Part shown: piece after piece, positions 47,534-60,705 of the stretch
Layout of the letters: each line of letters starts with the position of its first letter
Numbering within the stretch: the stretch's first letter is position 1
Source of the DNA: Ascaris suum
Taxonomy: Eukaryota > Nematoda > Chromadorea > Rhabditida > Ascarididae
NCBI GenBank assembly: GCA_013433145.1
Contig: CM024168.1
Coordinates: 10,610,184 to 10,674,183, forward strand
DNA: 64,000 nucleotides
Direction of reading: 5' to 3'
Made by a program: the position numbers and the translations under genes
The notes under the pieces: model-generated
Database searches by the model: none
Told to the model about the DNA's origin: nothing
The model's input: only the letters and a program-made list of their open reading frames with translations

Positions 47534-49938
47534 AGAACTCCGCGTTTCAAACCCACCTGCCATTGTGCATGTGTACTCAGCTATATCAATGCTTTTTCGG
47601 TGGTGTTCGGTTAGTTACCCAGTCCAGTTGCTTCAGTAAACGCCTCCATCTCGTCTCTCGTCCACACGGCAAAAATACTGCAATAAAGTTGGAGCGGAGC
47701 CAGTTCCTATTAAGGAGGTGATTTAATGCGATCAAGTCCTGCCACAGCCCACGCAAGAAGCGTCGTCATGCATAGCCGGACGGTACTCGTAACGTGAAAA
47801 AAGCTGGCGCGTTTGATGGAGCGGTTGAAGTTTTGAGTGTTAGCAACAATGCCTAAAAAGGTTGCTAGCACCTTTCCAACAAACACTGGTGTTAACAAGC
47901 GATCTGCTTAAAAGTGATCTGTTGTGGTCCAATCAGTTTTATGGTCGCTGTTATCGTTGTGACCTTCATTATGTAACAAGTTGTAGGCTCATAGTTGTTG
48001 ATCTTGATGTGTTATCTCCCCCGTGTGCATTTGACCCCCCATGCCTTCAGGGCCGTAGCCGAAGGTACAAATAGGCCGCGGTCTTGCTTGAAAGTTCAGT
48101 TGTGTTCAACAGGCCATCGCGTAGCTCCTCGCTCGGTCGCAACTACAAAAGACGTTAGTTTATGAAGTCTCCGAAGCAGAAAACAAAAAACAACGTATTA
48201 TAGGTAACGGATTGCTTCTTCCATTACGTTAAGTGTTATCTAACTGTATTTCAATCGAAGATTCTTAGGTGATGTTTATGGTGCCCACGACAAACAGTAC
48301 ATTGTAGTGGATTCGGAAGTGCAATTTCATGATGATCGCATACGACTTTATGAGAAAGAATGAATTCAATCAATATTCAAAAGAATTTACGCCAAAAGTT
48401 AGGAGCCGGATAGAGTAATATGGCCAGTACCGACCGCTAAACCTTAAAGGCAGGCTGGTTGCCCACTATCTTCCATTAACCTAACATTAGGAGACCTCAT
48501 CTTATATTATTCTCTGTCAAATCAGAGGAATCTTTAGATGGCATTTCGAAATGCAAGTGTGAATATGCTCCACATCGATTGCGACCATAGCAAACCTAAA
48601 ATAACATGGAATCACATGTATATAACTCGAGGGAAAGGAAAGCAAAGTACAAGATGCACGAAAGCGCGGGGCAGTCACTAATAAGATGCATAGAAGACAC
48701 CTCACCATACACATTGAGCTGTCTGTCCTTTTCATTTTATAACGGAAGGATAAGCCAGCAGGAACAAGATCGCAGTGCAAAAATAATCGACAGCTAAGCA
48801 AGGTTGATGGAGGTTTTGCATAGCGGAAAGAACGAAAAAATTTCCATGAACGTAGTTTTCGTGATCACCCCGATGAAACATATGTTCAGTCTTTCTTACG
48901 TTGCATACGGAATCCGTCCACTTCGTTCTCTTAAGAGAACAGGTGAAGAAGTCCGTAGAGGCGGGGTGCCAGGCGCTCCAGTTGGGAACGTTTTTAGCTA
49001 AGTGGATCGGCGAAGCCATTTCGACGGGCTGCTAAGTATAACAGGTAAGCATTCTTAGCGAAGATGTACCACAAGACTCTTTCAGCTCGTTCAAGCCAGT
49101 GCGCGCAGAAAGCAGGAGTAGCACCTTAGCAGAACGGAGGCTGCTCACTTTTTTTAAAATCATATCTGACCCATTGGTTTAGCAGCTAGAAGGCCAACAC
49201 TTCGGACACTTACGTTGCCATATCACTCGGAAAAGTGAGCTGAGAGACGTCATATCATAGACATATTCATATCTGTGTTCTCACCTTAAAGACAAATCGT
49301 CGATGACTTCACCCGTAGCGAGCGATATTTCCCATCAACGGAATCATAGAAGCTCCTAAAATAGCGAGCGTACTGGGATTTGCTTCATATTCAATAATAC
49401 AACTGACCAGTATGCTGTTGTTTGGTTGTATTTTAACAACCGTTTCTTTACTAGCCAATGTGGGCATTTGTATCTCTAAAAGTTGTTGTGCATCTTTTGA
49501 AACCTTCCGATGACAAAGTGCGTCATGCTTAGTTCACATCTCTCTATATCCATACGTGTATACTTATATGTCCCATAGTTTCAACTCGAGCACCATTAAA
49601 GCTGGAGTTGGAAAATTTCGTTGCTCCACATTGTTGTGGTCACAAGGAACGAACTGTTTGTTGATTTTTAGTTAAGAAACTTTTATTCGTAGAAGAACAA
49701 AGAAAACTGCATGAAGCAGTGGATTACAGGAACAACATAGATGCGCACAACCAGAAAAACGTCCTCCAAGAACGTATCGTTTGTATACGCGACTGAATCT
49801 TTTAAAGTACGCACGCCTTGTTGTGCGTCTTTTATTGTTTATTAACTGTTCCTGAAATTATTAAGCGCAAATACACAAGCGCATATCCTACTGCTTTCCT
49901 TAATGCACCTCTCCATTAATGTCTATACATGAGTTTTT

Positions 49939-49941
<3 letters not shown>
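47534..49941. other. No supported gene
   Basis: Only short unsupported frames on both strands (for example 48517-48801 and 48732-49019 on the minus strand). Confidence 0.4.

Positions 49942-50025
<84 letters not shown>
49942..50025 (+). repeat. (AT)42 microsatellite
   Basis: An uninterrupted 84-bp AT dinucleotide run. The overlapping Tyr-Ile repeat frames on both strands are artefacts of it. Confidence 0.97.
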
Positions 50026-50027
<2 letters not shown>

Positions 50028-53000
50028 ATTCCGCAAGTCGTAACGCTGAAGTGATATGTATACCAGCACAGTCTATAGTAGTCATTTGTACAAAAGTTTC
50101 TGGTTCGGTCACTTTGACGACTGTTAGTGATACAAACTGACAGCTTTATGCAACCACATTGACTCTCCCTTGAATGTGCATTCAGAAGACCTTAAGCTAC
50201 AAATATTCCAGTTTCTCAAATGCATTGGCTCAAATTCGTACAAGAAAAGCAGTAATAAATGCTGATGAGGGATGAGTTCAGTTTCAGCCACCAAAGGCTA
50301 ATAGAACGGCTGCTGGCAAGTGCACGCGGACTACGCTTCGGCCCGCTCGTGAGAGTATTCGCGAATTCGGAATTAACTAGTGAGCATGCCCTCAGCACAA
50401 CTGCTAAAAAAATCGGGATTGCAGACCCTCAATTCCTGTGCAGTCCTAACGTGTATAGCGCTGATGTGTAACATCCAGAAAGAGTCACTGATGGTGTTCT
50501 AATGCGCTCCGATCAATCCTCAGGATGTGTTTGCCTGTGCGCTGTATGCCATGAAAATGTATTCGAGATGCAATAATATAACGATCCGAACTCCTTTTCG
50601 GGCCAGCGGTTTCTGTCGAGCACCACCCTGACAAGAGGAACCAAACTTTTTTGATCGACGTATGGCTCCACTCGAACGCACAAGCGATGCAGGAGAAGAA
50701 CCAACGTCGAGTGCACGACGAGTCACACAGAATGAAGAATGGAATGAACAAGCACAAAGCGGTCATAGCGATCTTTACATGTCCCACTCATGTACCAGAG
50801 CGACACACACAATAGCATTTCGCATGTTTCGCTATAACAAGCGAGCTGCTCCGTGGTGAAAATCGAGCTGCTCAGCGATCAAAATCGTTGCAATAATGCT
50901 GTCTTAAATACCATTGAAGTGTGTCGCTGCAGCTGCCCGTGAGTATCGAAATTCTTTCGGGGTGATTCTTTCAAGCGCCTTTGTGCATACATGCTGCTAT
51001 GTGCAAGCGAAAGTAGATGCTTGACTGTTCCAGTCAAGCTTTTTCAGCTCGATGTATTAGCTGTTGTGGTTGCTGCATTCTCATTACTCAGTATTGGTGC
51101 TTCGCGAACGATGAATGAAGTAGCTCTCAGAATAGGTTTCAATAAAGAGGAAAACCCAACTGCTTTAGATCTCTGCCATAGATCTTCAACAGTACCAATG
51201 CTTCCCATAGAAGGGAATAAGGACTCACCAAAGAGCAAGACGGACTCGGAGTTGGACAGCATTCGTTACTTTCGCGAATACCACTAGTCAGTTGGGGCTG
51301 CTTATATGCAGCTCCAGCCGACAGTGGACTTCGATCCCAATGTCAGCCGATCTCCATACATCGGCCAACACTGGGAAAAATGTCACAGAAATTTTTGAAT
51401 TCTTGCGACGTTGTCATGGGAATGTTTTTGCGACGGGCGCACAGTGGTCTCAGCACTGTGAGCCTTGTCGCGATACCATTCAAGCAGCACAGCTCCATTG
51501 TGACAAGTTGTTTTTAGATTTTATATCGAGTGAAACTGAAGAAAACTTCCCATTTCTTCACTGCTGAGGTCAAAAGTGGGATATGTGCCGCATAAAGAAG
51601 CGGAAAAATATGTTATCGCGGTTTCCTCCAAAAACATGCGACGTAGTTTCATCAACGAACGCTCAATCCAATCCAAAAGAATCAACGAATGCTCAGGCGA
51701 ACGAGCAGAAAATCGCATCGGGCTGCAACGACCAAACGAAGAAAACTGATGGCGATCACATTATCGCTATCAATAAAGCTATTGAACTGAAGCAACAGGA
51801 GCAACAGGTCAGATATTTGGCACTACCAGTAACTAAAGATTCACGAAACATTTGACGATGTTCTTATTGACGTTAAAGCCGGCATCTTTGATTTGATCGA
51901 GAACTTTTCAGTGATCTTATCCACTCCCATCCTCGACGTTCTTCGAATTTTATGACACTGGAAGTCCTCACTTTTGTGCCTATCAAAAACCTTCATTCTC
52001 TAAAAGAACGTACACGGCGTATTGAGAAAGCATAATCGCCATACTTGAAGCCGTTTTATGGTTTATCGTCGTGTGAGGTCCAACTTTAGTTTCAAAAACG
52101 AAACATTTTCCGCTAATAACTAAAATAACTTGTGCTCAGTGGCAAAAATCGTGATTGCTTGTTTGTGCCGCAAGCATTTTCGTCTGACATGACTTACGTG
52201 ATAGATATATTTATCGAAAGGAACCTGTTGTCCCAGGTACGTGGTATAAAACAAAAACAAGCGAAAGTCCTTTCACTCCAGTCTCTTTGCAAGGATATGA
52301 GCGTATTGCGCTGGCACAATTCCATTTGCACGCCTCCGCAAAACTCAGCGGTGGAATAGAAATTTGGAGTAGCAGGTTAGTAGGGTGAAGGAGATGGGAG
52401 AGGGAAGCACTTGCGCACTGCTCCTTCTTAGCCTATCGCTATGTTCAACAGTTTTTTAATTAAGCTTGACTGACCCAGGCTTCTACGCATAAGGAACAAC
52501 ACATAAAACCAATTAAACAAATATAGGCGACTGATGACTCGACCGCGCAAATAGATGATACGACGATGACGCGAAAGAGTCGGTGAAAATCTCGCTCGTT
52601 CACTTCCCCTCCTCCATCCTCCATCCTCACCTCCGCCACGGAAAACAGCGGAGGCATAAAGGAACAGCTGTTCGCCTACGGTATAATGTCACAGGTGAAC
52701 GTAGTATAGAAATAGAGATGGACATAATGCGTATCAGAAGAAGTTTTGCTGTATAATAATAGCACGGGAGATAGGATGAAGTGCTAAGAATGGGCGCACT
52801 CTGTGGATGCCAGACATCTATCACAGATGCTCAAGAAGATCGAGAGCGCTAGAAACGGGCAGAACCGTATTAGGCACATTGGGCGCTTTCCGCAGTTCAA
52901 CATGAGTCGACAATCCTCTCGTAAACCGCCCAACGTCTCTCTGTTATGCACTGAAGTCACTTGCAGGATCCACATCCACAAGAAGCTTGTAGATTTCTAA

Positions 53001-53725
53001 GTCATTATGAATGCTGGGAAATGCATCGCAGATGTTGTCAGTATTGCGCGCCTTTGATGACGGCTCCCTTATTGTGACTCGAAAGGTCATCTCAGCAATA
53101 AATCCTTCAGTCCACTTCATTCCTCATGTCCACATCACCCTACATGGGGATCTGATGACCACGTAGGTTTCCAGCTTCTCGAGCGGACTGGGTATGACAG
53201 CTGACATCAGACACCCCCAAATTAGGTACAAACCATTTCAGTTGAATTTCACCGTTCGTAGCAACGATCCATTCACAAGAGATGAGATCAATCAATTGAG
53301 ACACAGGAAATCGTCAGGGTAAAGACAAAAAACTACTAGGGATGATTAAAATTAAATCAAAGGAATGTTCGAAATGAGAGTATGGGAGAATTTGCTGCAG
53401 TATTTGCTATTGTCTGTGATGGACTCTGAGTGACAATATGTAACACTATTGGACCGAGCGCTCTGGCAGATGCGCTTTGAGCAATTACTGATGTTGCAAA
53501 GGTCCTGAAAAAGTAGGAGGATAACGGCAATTTTTCAGCTGGAAGGAGGATGCAACATGTTAGACTCTTCTCGGAAGTGAGCCCCAAACGGTGAGAAATG
53601 ATACTGAAAGTGCATTCGATGAAACCGAACGAAGTGCCACCAAGATTAGGTGAACGACGGGATACTTTAATGCTAGATCGTCATGACCTCACTTAACATT
53701 AATCCAACTGCCTTATTATTTCAAG
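50026..53725. other. Coding-like but unresolved region
   Basis: Between 50.26 and 51.86 kb five successive + frames look protein-like. The 50991-51287 frame contains a hydrophobic segment (DVLAVVVAAFSLLSIGA) and continues, after one in-frame TAG, with YMQLQPTVDFDPN. Minus frames are also open, and I could not build a phase-consistent model. A GA/CT-rich patch lies near 52.6 kb. From 52.7 to 53.7 kb I see nothing supported. Confidence 0.3.
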
Positions 53726-54202
53726 ACTGGCGAAGCTCATGCAGTAAAAGCGATAGAAAACCTTCCCGAGGCTTCACCGCCCGAAGTGAAAGTCTCCTCA
53801 GGTGAGCGCAAGCGAAAGACAAGCAAGAGAACAGCGGCTTTCAGCGCGGAAACAGCGAAAGAAGATGAGTAAGCACTTCTTATTAATTCCACACGCTATC
53901 TAATAACTGTTTTTTCTCCTTATGAAATCATTTCAGTGAAATCATACAGCCGGTCTTCTTTCTTAACATTCTATACTGGAAAGTGGTTAATTCGATGCCA
54001 TCTTATCATTAGACCTGGAAATATGTTTCATTTCAGGTTACGCACCTGTTCCACGCAGACAATGCTTAGTGAGGTAATCTGTCGGTAGATTCTCTTTTTC
54101 CTTGTTTTCCGTGAATCATTTTTGTTCGGTTTAAATAGCTACGTTATGCATCTAGCCTATAATGTCGGCATCAAGTTGAATGCAATCCCAATGACTCCCT
54201 GA
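53726..54202 (+). CDS. Multi-exon gene, C-terminal part, unrecognised
   Basis: Four exons in matching phase: 53726-53868 (donor GATGA|GTAAGC), 53937-53982, 54037-54068 and 54139-54202 (TGA). The first is acidic then strongly basic (GERKRKTSKRTAAFSAE), with a KRTAAFSAE stretch that superficially resembles the inhibitor site of PKA regulatory subunits. The following exons do not match that family. The later exons are more hydrophobic (EIIQPVFFLNILYWK). If the 53937 exon is read through, it stops at 54012 instead. No start codon was found; 5' exons should lie upstream. The first exon and its donor are convincing; the rest is tentative. Confidence 0.4.
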
Positions 54203-54462
54203 CTAGGCGCATGGTGGATCGTAAGTATTTATCAGTTGACTTCGCCTTTATTCTACCGGTCAGCAGAGGAAAACTAAGGGTCCTGCAGAAATGTAATTCT
54301 TGAATAACTCGTTTAGAAGCCAATCTGTTCATTATCAAATAATTTTGGGAGGCTGTTATTTTTGGAAATCGATTTTACTTTTACTGCTACTTTTGTTGTA
54401 AGGTACGCATGAATTATCATTGTAGGTTGCTGGCTGTGATGAAAAATCAAACAATGTTTCAG
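54203..54462 (+). other. Intergenic, or intron with strong donor
   Basis: A strong donor GGATC|GTAAGT at 54221 follows a short protein-like frame ending in LTRRMVD. Its 1-nt overhang fits the exon at 54463, so the 53.7-kb gene may have an alternative 3' end running through it. Confidence 0.3.
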
Positions 54463-54614
54463 GCGGAGCAAGATATCCATCAAAGTTGGGTTTCCCGCGC
54501 TACTTTGAGGGGCTTTTGGTGAGCAGAAGGCGAGCAGAAATGTGTCAGGGATGGCCTGAAACCCAGACGGTCCACCTCCATTCCACTATCCTTGACCCAA
54601 CACTAGCGACATGA
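54463..54614 (+). CDS. Candidate terminal exon, unrecognised
   Basis: After the acceptor ATGTTTCAG the frame reads GARYPSKLGFPRYFEGLL and then continues to TGA at 54612, or splices at TTG|GTGAGC. It joins in phase with the donor at 54221. No family is recognised. Confidence 0.33.
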
Positions 54615-57600
54615 GATTCAATATCGGTCTTGAATAACATGAGTACCTTAAAGTGGAAATGATATAAGAGCCAAGAACCTTACTTTTGCAGATTTCTAGA
54701 ACAGTTCAGGTTTTTGCAACATTTCACTGCATGTTATCGACAATTTGCTGTTTCCTCCTCAAAGGAAATTCAAGGATCAATTCAAGGATGAATCACTCTG
54801 CTGTTACAGGGAAGTATGCTATCAATCAAAAAACAGATCGTTCTGGAAGACACGCAGGTGACAACAGAGATGAAGCCCACGGATTCACGAGTCACATATG
54901 AGCTCTCCACTGACGACACTTTAGCGGGCGTTCCGAAAGTTATGCCTCACTTTGAGGACTAGCAAGCATATGCTATATCTGTTACCATAAGTCCTGTGGC
55001 GGAAGCATTTGTTATTGTTTCGAAGTGTAAAATGTGTCGTTCCATCTTCAAGTCAAGTTGAAAGTTGAGTGTGTTAGAGACGACTAGTAACGCCATTCCA
55101 TTAATATGTTGTGGTCAGGCCGTTTTGTCCTAGTGAGAATAAAGTTTAGTTTCCTCGTCTGCTTTATAAAGAATGTTCTGTGCGATCTAGTCCATGCGAC
55201 GAGTTCTTTAAAAATATGGATTCACATCGTGTAGTCCACGACATTTCTTTCATTTCGCTAGTTCATCTGTAATTGACAACTCTCGTTTAAAATTAAACTT
55301 TCTTCTATGCCATTTCACAGTTTCGACCACACTCTACCCAGAATGAAAGGCTGACCCAGTCGGTAGGCGAAGGACGTAATGGGCGAATTGCTTCGCTTTT
55401 ACAAAATATTTGTAAAGTCGTGACTTTCGAGACCTTTGGAAGTTTTAGATCTACAAAGTGCAGCAAACGTAACCGTGCTTTTCACCTTCAAGCTATGCAA
55501 AGCCTTGACAAGATCGTGATACGAGCTGGCATTTCGATAATAGCCATAACAATTTAGCCAAGTTACGGCTTCAAGATCACTCAAACCTGAAGAACTCAAT
55601 TAACCGGAAACAGAACTAGATACCAAAGGATCCTCTCAGACGCTTCCTCAAAAATGCACTGAGAGTAGTTGATATCCTCACAAGTGTGAGGAGCAACGCG
55701 TCAAAGAGGTTGATGTTATCTGTCATTTTCTCTGCGATCCCGCCGATCAAAGATGTTGGCTATAAAATTAGATGCCATGATGCAACACTTAATAACATCG
55801 CGATATGCGCATTTGACTGGTCATCGGTGCAAATGGCAAAGTTGCATTTAGAGCGAGATGGTCTATTAATAAAAGCATTCCATCAATAAAATAAACGAGA
55901 AGTGAGTTGAATATATGTTTATGCAAGAAAATTAACAGCAAATTGGCGGTAAAGCAATAAATAACATCATGTTGAGGAATTAGATGAGACCGAATACCGC
56001 AGAAAGGTCAACTGAATTCATTTTGTGAGTGAACACAATGACATTTCTCACCTGCACTACTTGTACTGCACAAAGAAATTTTCACTCAGTTTAGCAGTAT
56101 AAGAACTTGCGTTCAGTAATTCAATGCCGTTCTTCGGTCGATGCAGCCAGAAATTTGCGCGGAATCAGTAACGTGAATAGCCGATGTGTGAGAATTGGCA
56201 GACAATACAATATTGCGAATAAGGACAGGAAGGCAGCAGTGTACACGAAACGAGTACGGTCACAGTCAGATACTTCGACGATGGGGAGCTCCCTTGAGCT
56301 CCTGACTAGGCGCTACGCTACTCCCTGGTCCGACTCAGCGGAAGAATGGAAGAGTTGGGTTCGAGCAACTGCTTTTGTTCGGCCTAGCTCCGCCTTCCTT
56401 TTCTTCTAATGCGCCTGACGCCATCTTAGTTCCACTGAGGCATCTCGTTTTTACGTTGCTATTTCCGCTTGATGCATCACTATTTCCGCTCGATGTACCT
56501 CGATTTCCCCTCCTCGGTGGCGCAGCTGAGGCGGCCATTCTGTTTTTCCCGTGCGACTCCAGCGCAGCGCTATGATGCGATTCGCGAGTAGCGACACTAC
56601 TTCTTGCGCTATACAACGCGACATGCTGACGAGTTGAGGACGACGTTTCGCACTGCCACCTTTCTATTTACAAGGAAATGTCGCACTGAACGCGATGCAG
56701 AGTACCCGAGCTGGAACATGCTATCAGAACGGATGCCTCGAAATATTGTTTACAATGTCGCAGTACAACTGAAAGTTAAACTAAATCCCTCCGAAATGAA
56801 GAGCTAGGAATATCTCCGAGCAAGCTATTTTAATGAATCGACACCAGACATTTTGATATCAAGCATACCCAATGCGGACCAGACAGAAGTCCAATCTGTG
56901 AGAATCGATCGGCAGTACGAAATCAAAACCAGCTTGAAGCGCTCAAGGCATTTGTACCAGTGGGGACGCAGAAAGCAGTTCCCACTTTTCGATTCCCCTT
57001 GTGAAAACCGTAGAATTGTGTGCAGTGCGTGGATTTGCATGGACCGGTTACCGACTTGCACGTGGCGGACGAGTGAATCCTCACAACCACATGGCTCATT
57101 TTTTCCGAGTTAGGCTAGCTCCCACTGCTTGATAAGCAGTGTTCCATATCAGTGTTGTATGGGAGGAACTGCTGCCAGCTCCAATTTAGAAGGGATCATC
57201 TCACATCGACACGATTACCTAACCGTCCTTTTGCACTTTTATACTCTGCACACTGACATCATCGTCAGTCGGAATGGCCACTGCAAAATAGTACAGTTAT
57301 TCGTTACGCCTGCAGAGCTCCGTGCCTGTGAACTTTAAGTAAGACTAGCGAGCTGTCGAAGGCATGCAACTGTTTAGCAAGTTGAAAATGGGGGACGGAA
57401 AGCAGTTTGGATTCTTCGGATGCAATGCTTCTCCTACATGCGGGATTTTTGGGGCAATGCATGTGCACTACGAATATTCTCCACTAGTGAAATGTCATAT
57501 TTGACGTTGCTCTGTGAATTGTAGATGAGCGGCAGACAATTAAATGCAGCAGAGAACTTTTATGTCCATAGGTTTGTTCCCAGGAAATGAATTTTTTTTA

Positions 57601-58287
57601 AATGAAAACAAGCGCGCACGATAAAGCGTTGTCGCACACATTTTACATCTCGTTTCTAACTCGGGAGTTCAGATGATCGGGATGCAAATATTAAGTGGCC
57701 CACTCTTCTTCTCTGATGCAGCCAGCCGGAAATGTGTCCATTCGCGCAGGGTCTAAATACACATACTACTTCTTTAGCTCCGAAATGAAGAGCTACTGGC
57801 CAGCGTAGAAAACCCAACCAGGCTAGAAACGGTCGAGTTCTCACTTATTGTGCAAACTGTCGCTCGAAAACAGGGCTGACAGGCAAATGAAGGGTCTCAT
57901 AAAGCATTCCGTCATTTTGAGAGCATTGATTTAATCAAGTGAAATTTGAGTTTTCTATCCATGGATATTAAGCAGAATAGCATAATCCGTTTAAAGCTTT
58001 CACAAGCAAAAAACTTTGAATGATTTCAGTTTGCATGGCAGGCTGGAGAAGGGCGGCAGGCAGCTCGAAGGAGATGAAACACGGTAGTCAAGACGTCACA
58101 GCTTCATCGCTGCTGGTAACACTGGTTTCCATCTAACGGTGAGACCTCTTGAAGATGTTCATTGTATAGGCAAAGAGGTTAGGATTGCAGGCAGCAATCC
58201 CTCGTGGTTTATTCTGGATTGTAGTCATCCGAAAGGGACAGCGGCTTGAGGACGACGTGCTCTTCAGTGAGCCTTTTAATGGTGAAC
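54615..58287. other. No confident gene
   Basis: A minus frame 55399-55599 weakly recalls the start of a retrotransposon endonuclease. A GC-richer patch at 56.34-56.63 kb is open in several frames and contains imperfect 27-nt repeats (a Ser-Gly-Asn-rich pattern on the minus strand). Frames at 56.85-57.1 and 57.66-57.84 kb are unsupported. Confidence 0.3.
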
Positions 58288-58377
58288 CTCGGCACCACCA
58301 CGACCGGTGCGGTAGAGTGCAAGACTGCGAAAAATTCTGCGATTTGTTTTTTCATTCTCGCCGAAGTCCGTCTCCAC
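58288..58377 (-). CDS. Candidate internal exon, unrecognised
   Basis: A 30-codon frame lies between acceptor TTCGACAG and donor GCCGAG|GTTCAC, phase 0 at both ends (VETDFGENEKTNRRIFRSLA...). An overlapping minus frame (58209-58427) is also open. It is isolated, with no partner exon found. Confidence 0.3.
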
Positions 58378-60705
58378 CTGTCGAATTTTGCCGGGAGGCA
58401 TCGAGTAATGTAAAATAGGTTGTGCATGGCTAACTATGGGAAGAGCTGTACTTCATAGATTTGTGAGCGGCTATGCAAATATGATCATTTGGCAAGGTGA
58501 GCGCGAGAAGGAAAACACTTGTTTGATAGCCGAGTTTTTTTTCGGGGCTAAGCTTCCGTTATCGACTTTCTGGACTTAAAACGATTTTAAAAACACCATG
58601 GAATGAATGCAACGCTATGATCAACCGTCGCGGGCAACAACCAGGTCATTCTGCTGACATATTTTGTCGGTTAAATTGTGCACGGTTTTGTCGATATTGT
58701 AGCTATTTGTCTTACGAAACGATAAAATGTTCAAGCATGAAAACTTTCAATCTAAGATTGAGGGGAGGAGCGGGAGCGTTGCTGAGTCCTTATTCCATAT
58801 TTGCTGTTGAAAGTACATGACATCTGTTGTGGACAGATTCCCGCCTGGATACCGCCACTCAGTCAGGAAGGACGGAAATCCGAAACGCCTATAAGTAGTA
58901 CATTTAGATTTGCACAATACGTTCATGACGTCATGTAACAAAAATCGTCCTCGACGGATGCATGAGGCGGCTGTGGTGGGTTTAAGTGAACAGGCTTCAG
59001 TGACAAGGCCGCAACGCCACCCATTAGAAACTCCATTTCAAAATACGCTTGCAAATTTGGGCACTGCACACATCTATGTGATATTGTGCTCAAAGTGTTC
59101 ATGTTCCTCCCAGCCCTTACACAGCGGCTAAGTATCTCTTATGTGCAATTTGGAACCTTACATTTATAATGACAACTCTTTCATGCCACGCATTCGTAGA
59201 AGCCTCACGACCCCTCCCCCCTCCCCCCACGCAGGACATATCTGACGCTTATTTTCCTGGAGTCCGCTTTCTTTGATCACATAAATGAAACATATCTTTT
59301 CAATTCGGTGTGTTGAATATGAAGATATGTTCTGAAAGAGAACTTAATTATCGATGGAAACGACTCAGTGCTGAACTCGAGCCATGCGGCCAAAGTAGGC
59401 AAAGAAAAGTTCCTGCACATTTTGGAAAGATAATTCTTTGTTCGAAGATCGACATTCTCGCCTCCTCCTTCTCTTCCAATGAACAGCCCGCGCTAACCGA
59501 AACTGCTTGCAGCTTCTCAAGATTTCCGATGAAATGTTTTAAATGTTTATTCCGTTACTACCGTTCCATTCAGATGCAAGCAGAAGAGAGCTGAGACCAA
59601 CATAAAACAATCTAAGATAAAAGAAGCGAAATGAAAGGACATTTTCTAATGTAGATTTCTCTTGGTTGCCATGTTGAAAAAAGTTCCGTATGCAACTCGA
59701 GCGTCCACGAAACAACAAGGAACAAAGGAAAAAAAGTACAAAATAATGCCGCAGTGTGACTGGCGTAGCCCTTATTTTTGCATCTTTAGCAAATACTTGC
59801 TGAATCCAATTATGGAAGCTCCATGTCCACATGCATATGCACTCTTCGAACGACGGCTATTGTCCAGTTGTCTTAAATTGTGTGTCACAAATGCTGCAGA
59901 AACAAAGACTGACCGTTATAATCCACAGTCCGTCTTCCTCCTAGTTTATTAATTTCAGAACAACTTTAAGATATTCAAGTGTGGTCTCAAACTCGTTATC
60001 TAATTCCTCCTTGAGATTTTGATTGAGTGTGGGTTAAGCCTTGTTCAGACATGTGAACCTACTTCGCACGTTTGTTTTTTTTTCAAGTGCTAGCCCGACG
60101 ACACTGGCTTGCTAGCTTGGAGGGCAAAAAGTGCACACCATTAAAGCATTTACAACACATTTCCCTACAGGGTGCAGTTGGGCGCAAAAGGACGGAGTGC
60201 GAAAGCCTGAGAAACCTAATGGGAACAAACGCATCATTCCTGTTTCCAATTCTGAACGTCTCAAGAATTCCTCGAACCGAAATTACTTTTCGTCTGGCTG
60301 CCGATTCCGCTAGATCAAAATGTTTCGACAGCGGTTTCCATGACAAATTCAAGTTCTCCGGAATCATTGAGGATATCAACCGAGGTGAAATACATGGGCG
60401 AGAAGGCGATATAAACTACGCTATGGCAGGCACCCATTCTTTTTCTCGGTGGAACAGAAAGAAGGATGAGATGGGAAGGCTGTCTGCGATGAGGAAGAGG
60501 AAGAGGGACGGTAGCTGAGTTCACTCCCGGCTAAGTTGGTGCTACCGAACGTACCTCGAGGATCGCCACCCATCTGAGCATTTCATGATATATTATCTTT
60601 GTCTTTCGCAACAACTTTGCAGCCAGTAGACGTTAGAGATTCTTCTTGAGATGCAGATTATTATTAGCTGAGCACGAATGCATCTCTTTGCGTTACTCCT
60701 TTCAG
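58378..60705. other. No confident gene
   Basis: Contains a 94-codon + frame (59310-59594) and a 148-codon + frame (60072-60518) that follows a T8 acceptor. A minus frame overlaps the latter. ORFs of this length occur by chance in a sequence this size. Confidence 0.3.

Noticed and set aside
49900..50140. Tyr-Ile repeat ORFs on both strands
   Set aside because: They are translations of the (AT)42 microsatellite.
53780..53868. PKA regulatory-subunit-like KRTAAFSAE site
   Set aside because: The exons that follow do not encode a cyclic-nucleotide-binding domain, so the resemblance is probably superficial.
60072..60518. 148-codon + ORF after a T8 tract
   Set aside because: The acceptor is plausible, but a minus frame of about 100 codons overlaps and no family or partner exon is visible. 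Length alone is not significant.
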